This document shows positions 59,866-64,000 of a DNA stretch of 64,000 nucleotides, one piece after another. The position numbers and the translations under genes were made by a program. The stretch's first letter is position 1. The number at the start of each line of letters is the position of its first letter. Source of the DNA: JANOBD01 sp031411495 (lineage in GTDB: Bacteria > Planctomycetota > Phycisphaerae > Tepidisphaerales > Tepidisphaeraceae); assembly GCA_031411495.1 (NCBI GenBank), contig JANOBD010000013.1, positions 1-64,000 on the forward strand, read 5' to 3'. Under the pieces are notes generated by a model, which saw only the letters and a program-made list of their open reading frames with translations, ran no database searches and had not been told where the DNA came from.

Positions 59866-62118
59866 CTACTGTGCCGGTGCCGGTGTCGGCGTCTCGGTGC
59901 CGGCCGCCGGCTGATAAGGCGGAGGATCCAGCACGACCGCGAAGATCACGTCGATGACCTTGTCCTTGCGGACGTCTTCGCCGGTGATGCGGTCTTTGTA
60001 CGCATCGACTTCACTCCCGGCCATTTCCGGCGCGGGCGCGCCGGGATATCCGCCACCCGGATTACCGCCGGGGTATCCTCCACCCGGGTATCCGCCGCCG
60101 GGGTAGCCACCGCCGGGGTATCCGCCCCCGGGATTTCCTTCGCCGCCGGCCGGTCCACCGCCGGGATAGCCGCCAGTATTGGTCGGCGCCGTCGGAGTCG
60201 AGATCGATTGTTTGGCGGCGAGCATGGCATTGTAGTCGCTGCGAATCGCTTCCATCAGGATCGGATCGTCGCTGATGCGCTTGGAGCCGACAAAGCTCGC
60301 CTTTTCGAACGCGTACACTCGCACCTTGTTCTTCTCATTGGGCGCGACCGCATTGAGCTTCTTCACGAGCCCGTTGACGACGAGTTGATCCTCGGCCGAG
60401 TCGAAGGGCGTTACCAGGCGAAGGTAGACCAGAAAGCCGCGCTGCTTGGGCCCGCTGGAGGTTTCGGTCGATTCGGCTGGCGGCGGGCCGCCGAACGATG
60501 CCGGACCGCCGGGGAATCCGCGGAACGGACCTTCGGGATTGAAGCCGCCCGGATTCCCGCCGCCACCGCCACCGCCCGTGAACTCGGTCGCGAAATCGCG
60601 CAGCTCGGGCGCCCGCAGCATGATTCCCAGGTCTTCGAAGTACTTGCTCTGCATCGACTCGATTTGAATGATCTGACGCTCGGCGCGGGCGGTCTTCTTG
60701 ATCGCGTCCGCGTCTGCCTTTGCCAGTGCCTCGGAGAGCGCGCTCGGCGGTTTGGGGACGGCGTTGTCGACGTCGAGAAGGATGTTCGACCAGAGTTCGC
60801 GGTTCGAAAGCAGTTGCTGGACGTTCTTGATCGTCTGCAACTCGGATGCGCCGCCGGACTGAACCGTGTTCCACTTGTTCGCCAACTCTTCGGCCTTGGT
60901 GCGAACCGCTTCGGCCTTCTCGCGATCACCTGATGCCGCGCCGTACGCGATATTGTTCAGCAGGTAAGACGCGCCGGCGACCACGGTTCCCGCGACGACC
61001 AGACCCGCGGCGGCGGCGAACCACTTGTTCTTCTCCTGCCACATCTTCCGGCGACGAATCACTGTCGGCAGCAGCGAACTGTCGACCTTCGTCTCACCCA
61101 TCGCCTGCAACGCAAGCCCATACGCCGCGTGAAGGCTCAACACGTTTTCGGTGAGCTGCGCCGCGACCTTCGAATCCGTCGGCAGGCCCGCCGCGAAATT
61201 GTCCGGACGCTCCACATCGAGCGACAGGTTTTGCTGCAGGTACTTCGGCAGCGACGGCATCCGGAACGTGCCGCCGAGCGCGATGATCTTGTTGATCTTG
61301 TTTTCGCGATTCACACTCCCGTAGAAGCCGATCGATCGCTGAATCTCGGCGACGAGATCCGCGAAGACCGGACGCATCGCCTGGAGAATCTGGCGGTAAT
61401 ACTTGCTGCTGGCGGCATCGCGCTTGAGATCCTCGGCCTTGGCGGCCGGGAGCTTGAACGCCTTCATGATCGTTTCCGTGAAGCTGTTGCCGCCGATCGG
61501 GATCGAGCGGAGCCAGATCGAGTTGTCGGAGGCGATGATCAGGTCGGTGTTCTCGGCGCCGACGTCGATGATCATTGCCGTTCCGTCTGAGAGCCGGCCG
61601 TCGCGTTGAACCGCGTTGTAGATGGCCAGTGGATTGGTCTGCACCGCCTGCACGTTGAGGTTCACGTCGGTGAAGACCTTCACCCAGCTGTTCACGAGTT
61701 CTTTGCGCATCGCGAAGATGCCGCATTCGATATCAGGTGAATCGGGCGTCTGAAAGAGCTGGTAAGCCCATTCGACTTCATCCAGCGGGAACGGGATCTG
61801 CTGGATGGCTTCGAACTTGACGATCTGCGGGATCTGCTTGGCCTCGACCGGCGGCAGCTTGATAAAGCGTGCGAAGCTGGTCTGACCTGACACACCCACC
61901 GCGACGGCGGCGCCCTTGGTGTTCTTTCGGCCGACGAAGGTGGCGATCGCGTGCTTGATGAGATCGTCGCGATTGTCTCCGGCCTGGCTGAGGACAGTCT
62001 CGTGCTCGACGAAGTCGAAGTCGTCGACGCGAATGGTGTCGCCGTCGCGGACGAGCTTGATCGCCTTGAGCGCTCGGTTGCCGATATCGATGCCCCAGGC
62101 AGTGCGTGGGCTGGCCAT
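59866..62118 (-). CDS. pilM: PilM-PilN fusion protein with Gly-Tyr-Pro repeats
   Basis: The 750-residue protein starts at the ATG at 62118 with GAGGAG upstream. Residues 1-345 are a PilM actin-like ATPase: WGIDIGNRALKAIKL, GVSGQTSFARFIKLPP, MIIDVGAENTDLIIA, IPIGGNSFTETIMKAF, KIIALGGTFRMP. It continues directly into a PilN-like part: SLLPTVIRRRK, one membrane helix at about 366-388, a coil, and a periplasmic domain (RGFLVYLRLVTPFDSAEDQL). A Gly-Tyr-Pro-rich block at about residues 660-705 interrupts the C-terminus. PilM and PilN are separate in most bacteria; here they are one chain. Confidence 0.9.
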   Translation of the reverse strand: MASPRTAWGIDIGNRALKAIKLVRDGDTIRVDDFDFVEHETVLSQAGDNRDDLIKHAIATFVGRKNTKGAAVAVGVSGQTSFARFIKLPPVEAKQIPQIVKFEAIQQIPFPLDEVEWAYQLFQTPDSPDIECGIFAMRKELVNSWVKVFTDVNLNVQAVQTNPLAIYNAVQRDGRLSDGTAMIIDVGAENTDLIIASDNSIWLRSIPIGGNSFTETIMKAFKLPAAKAEDLKRDAASSKYYRQILQAMRPVFADLVAEIQRSIGFYGSVNRENKINKIIALGGTFRMPSLPKYLQQNLSLDVERPDNFAAGLPTDSKVAAQLTENVLSLHAAYGLALQAMGETKVDSSLLPTVIRRRKMWQEKNKWFAAAAGLVVAGTVVAGASYLLNNIAYGAASGDREKAEAVRTKAEELANKWNTVQSGGASELQTIKNVQQLLSNRELWSNILLDVDNAVPKPPSALSEALAKADADAIKKTARAERQIIQIESMQSKYFEDLGIMLRAPELRDFATEFTGGGGGGGNPGGFNPEGPFRGFPGGPASFGGPPPAESTETSSGPKQRGFLVYLRLVTPFDSAEDQLVVNGLVKKLNAVAPNEKNKVRVYAFEKASFVGSKRISDDPILMEAIRSDYNAMLAAKQSISTPTAPTNTGGYPGGGPAGGEGNPGGGYPGGGYPGGGYPGGGYPGGNPGGGYPGAPAPEMAGSEVDAYKDRITGEDVRKDKVIDVIFAVVLDPPPYQPAAGTETPTPAPAQ

Positions 62119-62167
62119 GAAGACTCCTCGGTGTGCGTGCCGCCTGGCCCGAATGTGGGTCCGGGCC

Positions 62168-62212
62168 CGGCTTAGACTACCTCTAAGCCGCGCTTAGATT
62201 TCGGCTAAGCGC
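62168..62212. promoter_or_regulatory. Two tandem palindromes upstream of the pilM-like operon
   Basis: CGGCTTAGA-N5-TCTAAGCCG (62168-62190) and GCGCTTAG-N7-CTAAGCGC (62190-62212) are 23-base palindromes. They share the core CTTAGA-N6-CTAAGC, and their centres are 22 bases apart, about two helix turns. They lie 50-94 bases before the pilM start codon, the place expected for an operator bound by a dimeric regulator on one DNA face. Confidence 0.75.
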
Positions 62213-62648
62213 TTGGATCCGCGGAAGCGCGTTTGGAGCTTCCGCGCCGGAAGCGGTGCGAACCACTTCCGGAAACGATGAGATTTATCCGACTTAAGCG
62301 ATTGCATCAACCTTAGATACGTCTGTGAAACAGTCCGAAAACGCTTTCCGAGCCGCACACTCGGACGGCGCGACCTTCCAACTGCATCTCAATGACCCGA
62401 TATCGTATGAATGATGGAGGGCGGGCATTGGCGATGAATGGCGATGCGGGAACACTCACTGAGCTCTCGTGCGGCTCGTGACTCCCGGGAAAAGGATTAG
62501 GTATGACCCCGGCGAGGAACGATCCGCGATGAACCTTCAGCCGACGCCGTGGCCCATTGGCCAAGCGGCGGACTTTGAGTGATACGAGGCGAAATCAAAA
62601 GAGTTCGCGCCGGAGGACAAAAGCCTCCGCAAGCGACGAAGGAGCCGC
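62213..62648. other. Intergenic region between pilM operators and dtd
   Basis: About 436 bases without a convincing gene. It contains extra half-sites of the CTTAG/CTAAG type (near 62298 and 62313), a GC-rich inverted segment ggaagcgc/gcgccgga around 62225-62255, and the dtd ribosome site AAGGAG at its right end. Short open frames here show no protein character. Confidence 0.5.
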
Positions 62649-63092
62649 ATGATTGCCGTGATTCAACGTGTGACGCAGGCGAAAGTAACGATCGCAGGCC
62701 GGGTAGCCGGTGAAATTGACCGCGGCCTGGCGGTCCTCGCCGCCGTCGTTGCCACCGATACCGAGGCCGATCTCGATTGGATCGCAAAGAAAATCGCCGG
62801 CCTGCGCGTCTTTCCGTCGGAGCAGGGCGGCTATGACCTGGATGTTCGCCAGATCGGCGGCAAGGTGTTGCTGGTCAGCAACTTCACCGTCGCCGGCGAT
62901 ACCAGCAGTGGCCGTCGCCCGGGGTGGAGCGCGGCGATGAATCCCGACGCGGCAAAGCCCGTTTTCAACCGCTTGCTCGACCGGGTTCTTGCCCAGGGTG
63001 TGCCTGTCGCCACCGGCGAGTTCGGGGCAGAAATGGAGGTGACGCTCGTCAACGACGGGCCGCTGACCGTCATCGTCGACTCGAAAAAGTGA
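62649..63092 (+). CDS. dtd: D-aminoacyl-tRNA deacylase
   Basis: The 147-residue protein removes D-amino acids or glycine from mischarged tRNA. It begins MIAVIQRVTQAKVTIAG, has the active-site motif SNFTVAGDTSSGRRP near residue 77 (usually SQFTL) and the cross-subunit Gly-cisPro region VTLVNDGPLTVIVDS near the end. Length matches DTD. AAGGAG lies before the ATG. Confidence 0.96.
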   Translation: MIAVIQRVTQAKVTIAGRVAGEIDRGLAVLAAVVATDTEADLDWIAKKIAGLRVFPSEQGGYDLDVRQIGGKVLLVSNFTVAGDTSSGRRPGWSAAMNPDAAKPVFNRLLDRVLAQGVPVATGEFGAEMEVTLVNDGPLTVIVDSKK

Positions 63093-63121
63093 ACTGGCTG
63101 GAAATCTGCAAAAGAAGACAG

Positions 63122-63146
63122 AGCCGACACCCCCCTTGGTTGTCGG
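63122..63146. terminator. Hairpin after dtd
   Basis: GCCGACA and TGTCGGC (63122-63128 and 63140-63146) form a seven-pair stem between the convergent dtd and partial gene. There is no T-run; termination function is tentative. The rest of the gap to 63326 shows nothing else. Confidence 0.35.
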
Positions 63147-63326
63147 CCCTGCTTGAATACGGAAACCGGCCGCCGCCGGATGTCCGGTCGAATGTTCCAT
63201 TCACATAGGCGTCAAGAGATCCGAGAACGGGCAACGCCGCCCGCCAGAAATATCAGAATATTCTCCGGGCGACTCGTTTCGAAGCCCGGGTTCGCCTCGA
63301 GATCCGCCGATGCGGGCCTGAGCCCT

Positions 63327-64000
63327 TCATTTTCTGGTATCGGCGGGCGCGTCCGCGGCATCAGCGTCCTTTTCCTTGCCGCTGACCGACACCCATTCAT
63401 TTCGCGCCAGGATCGAATCGACGTCAAGCCACTCGCTCCCGACCGGCTTTTCGCTCACGCCGAACTGGGGACTTATGGATTTGGGCAACGTCATGTTCTC
63501 CGCGATCCGTGCCATCAGGCCGACGCGGTTGGCGCTCAACTCCTCGGCACTGGTCCACATCGGTTCCAGGCCGGTCCGCTGGACGACGAAGACGCGCTGG
63601 CCCAGTGGCACGTTGATTGCGGCGACCGGCTGCTCCGCGGACCCGCTCAGCAGGTTGCGGCCCACTTCGTCATGAAACTGCCGATAGGCGTCGGCGGTCG
63701 GGCCGAGTTCCGGCGGGATCGGCACGTCGCGCTGGGGCGGCAGAACGGTCACCGTGCTGACGGCCGAGCCGGCAACTTCGAACTTGCCGGTTGCCTTGAT
63801 CGCCTCGATCGCGGCGAAGGCCTTGGACATCGCCTTTTCCTGCGCGTGGATGCGGTTCAGATCCGCCACGAGTCGGGCACGGATCGGTTCGAGGTCGGTT
63901 GCCGCGTGAGCCTTTTCGGCTGCCGTCAACCGGAGGATCGCGACGAGGTCGCCATCGAAATCGCTCATCGTTTCCGACGGCTTGTACATCTCCAGCACTG
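63327..64000 (-). CDS. Hypothetical protein, 5' end beyond window
   Basis: The minus-strand frame is open to the window edge; the 223 visible residues are the C-terminal part. Sequence features are an Ala/Glu-rich helical segment (LTAAEKAHAATDLEPIRARL) and then a mixed region (VPLGQRVFVVQRTGLEPMW, SEELSANRVGLMARIAENM). The C-terminal end DADAADAPADTRK is acidic and low in complexity. The helical part recalls the C-terminus of SurA/PpiD-like folding factors, but this is weak. Confidence 0.75.
   Translation of the reverse strand, partial: VLEMYKPSETMSDFDGDLVAILRLTAAEKAHAATDLEPIRARLVADLNRIHAQEKAMSKAFAAIEAIKATGKFEVAGSAVSTVTVLPPQRDVPIPPELGPTADAYRQFHDEVGRNLLSGSAEQPVAAINVPLGQRVFVVQRTGLEPMWTSAEELSANRVGLMARIAENMTLPKSISPQFGVSEKPVGSEWLDVDSILARNEWVSVSGKEKDADAADAPADTRK

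Noticed and set aside
60050..60176. CRISPR-like spaced repeats
   Set aside because: These are codon repeats for Gly-Tyr-Pro blocks inside the PilM-PilN gene; units are contiguous and in frame, without spacers.

Overview
The window is GC-rich, bacterial and densely coded on both strands. Gene content points to a planctomycete, most likely of the Phycisphaerae type (inference from families, not a phylogeny). Supporting families are MoxR/DUF58/VWA clusters, a sigma factor with a Ser/Thr kinase carrying CHASE2, a XylR-type AraC regulator with a sugar-binding domain, a PEP-CTERM protein, small CxxCGYDxR zinc-ribbon proteins, a stand-alone LigD phosphoesterase, and housekeeping genes (thrS, rplM-rpsI, nuoG, sdhB, clpS, dtd) scattered among unrelated neighbours.

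Layout. 1-5.9 kb: MoxR, DUF58, BatA/VWA and VWA/amidotransferase-like proteins in one minus-strand operon with TGATG overlaps. 6.2-12.8 kb: a probable genomic island bounded by tRNA-Pro(GGG) and a 44-bp copy of its 3' half; it carries sigma factor, unknown, kinase-CHASE2, unknown and BlaI-like genes, an orphan BlaI dimerisation domain, a response regulator and two gene remnants. 12.8-20.5 kb: membrane protein, ClpS, two glycosyltransferases, XylR-like regulator, UDP-xylose synthase. 20.5-23.4 kb: siderophore/cobalamin ABC importer. 23.9-26.9 kb: membrane protein, then thrS preceded by a threonine-rich leader peptide and an attenuator. 27-32.4 kb: small membrane proteins, SDR, methyltransferase, sugar isomerase, a candidate terminated small RNA, LigD-type phosphoesterase, rpsI/rplM. 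32.6-38.6 kb: glycosyltransferase, polysaccharide deacetylase, LMW phosphatase, UDP-glucose dehydrogenase, PEP-CTERM protein. 38.6-44 kb: SpmB/SpmA, a NifA-type sigma-54 activator, inositol-phosphatase-like and Nudix proteins. 44-47 kb: a DNA-repair radical SAM protein and a DUF4130-UdgX fusion. 46.8-56.4 kb: NuoG, secreted/membrane proteins, glycosyltransferase, methyltransferase, a QueC-like protein with a broken PP-loop, HEAT lipoprotein, a glutamate-racemase-like protein lacking a catalytic Cys, response regulator, SdhB. 56.5-62.1 kb: three proteins forming an unusual type IV pilus/type II secretion inner-membrane platform (PilM fused to PilN, a PilO-like protein and a third component) with Gly-Tyr-Pro repeats, preceded by two tandem palindromes. 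62.6-64 kb: D-aminoacyl-tRNA deacylase and a truncated gene.

How genes work together. Ugd (36.5 kb) and UDP-xylose synthase (18.8 kb) form a two-step UDP-glucose to UDP-xylose route that could feed the several glycosyltransferases. The substrate-binding protein, permease and ATPase genes (20.6-23.4 kb) overlap by ATGA and encode one importer. The radical SAM and UdgX-fusion proteins are a known conserved pair linked to DNA repair.

The strongest novel signal is upstream of thrS: a consensus-like promoter, an almost leaderless 19-residue ORF with nine Thr codons, and a 9-nt segment at its stop codon that is identical to the 3' arm of the following terminator. This gives mutually exclusive antiterminator and terminator pairings, the logic of classical amino-acid attenuation. 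Several hairpin-forming repeats of different simple-word composition are scattered between genes, and at least one sits in frame inside a coding sequence.
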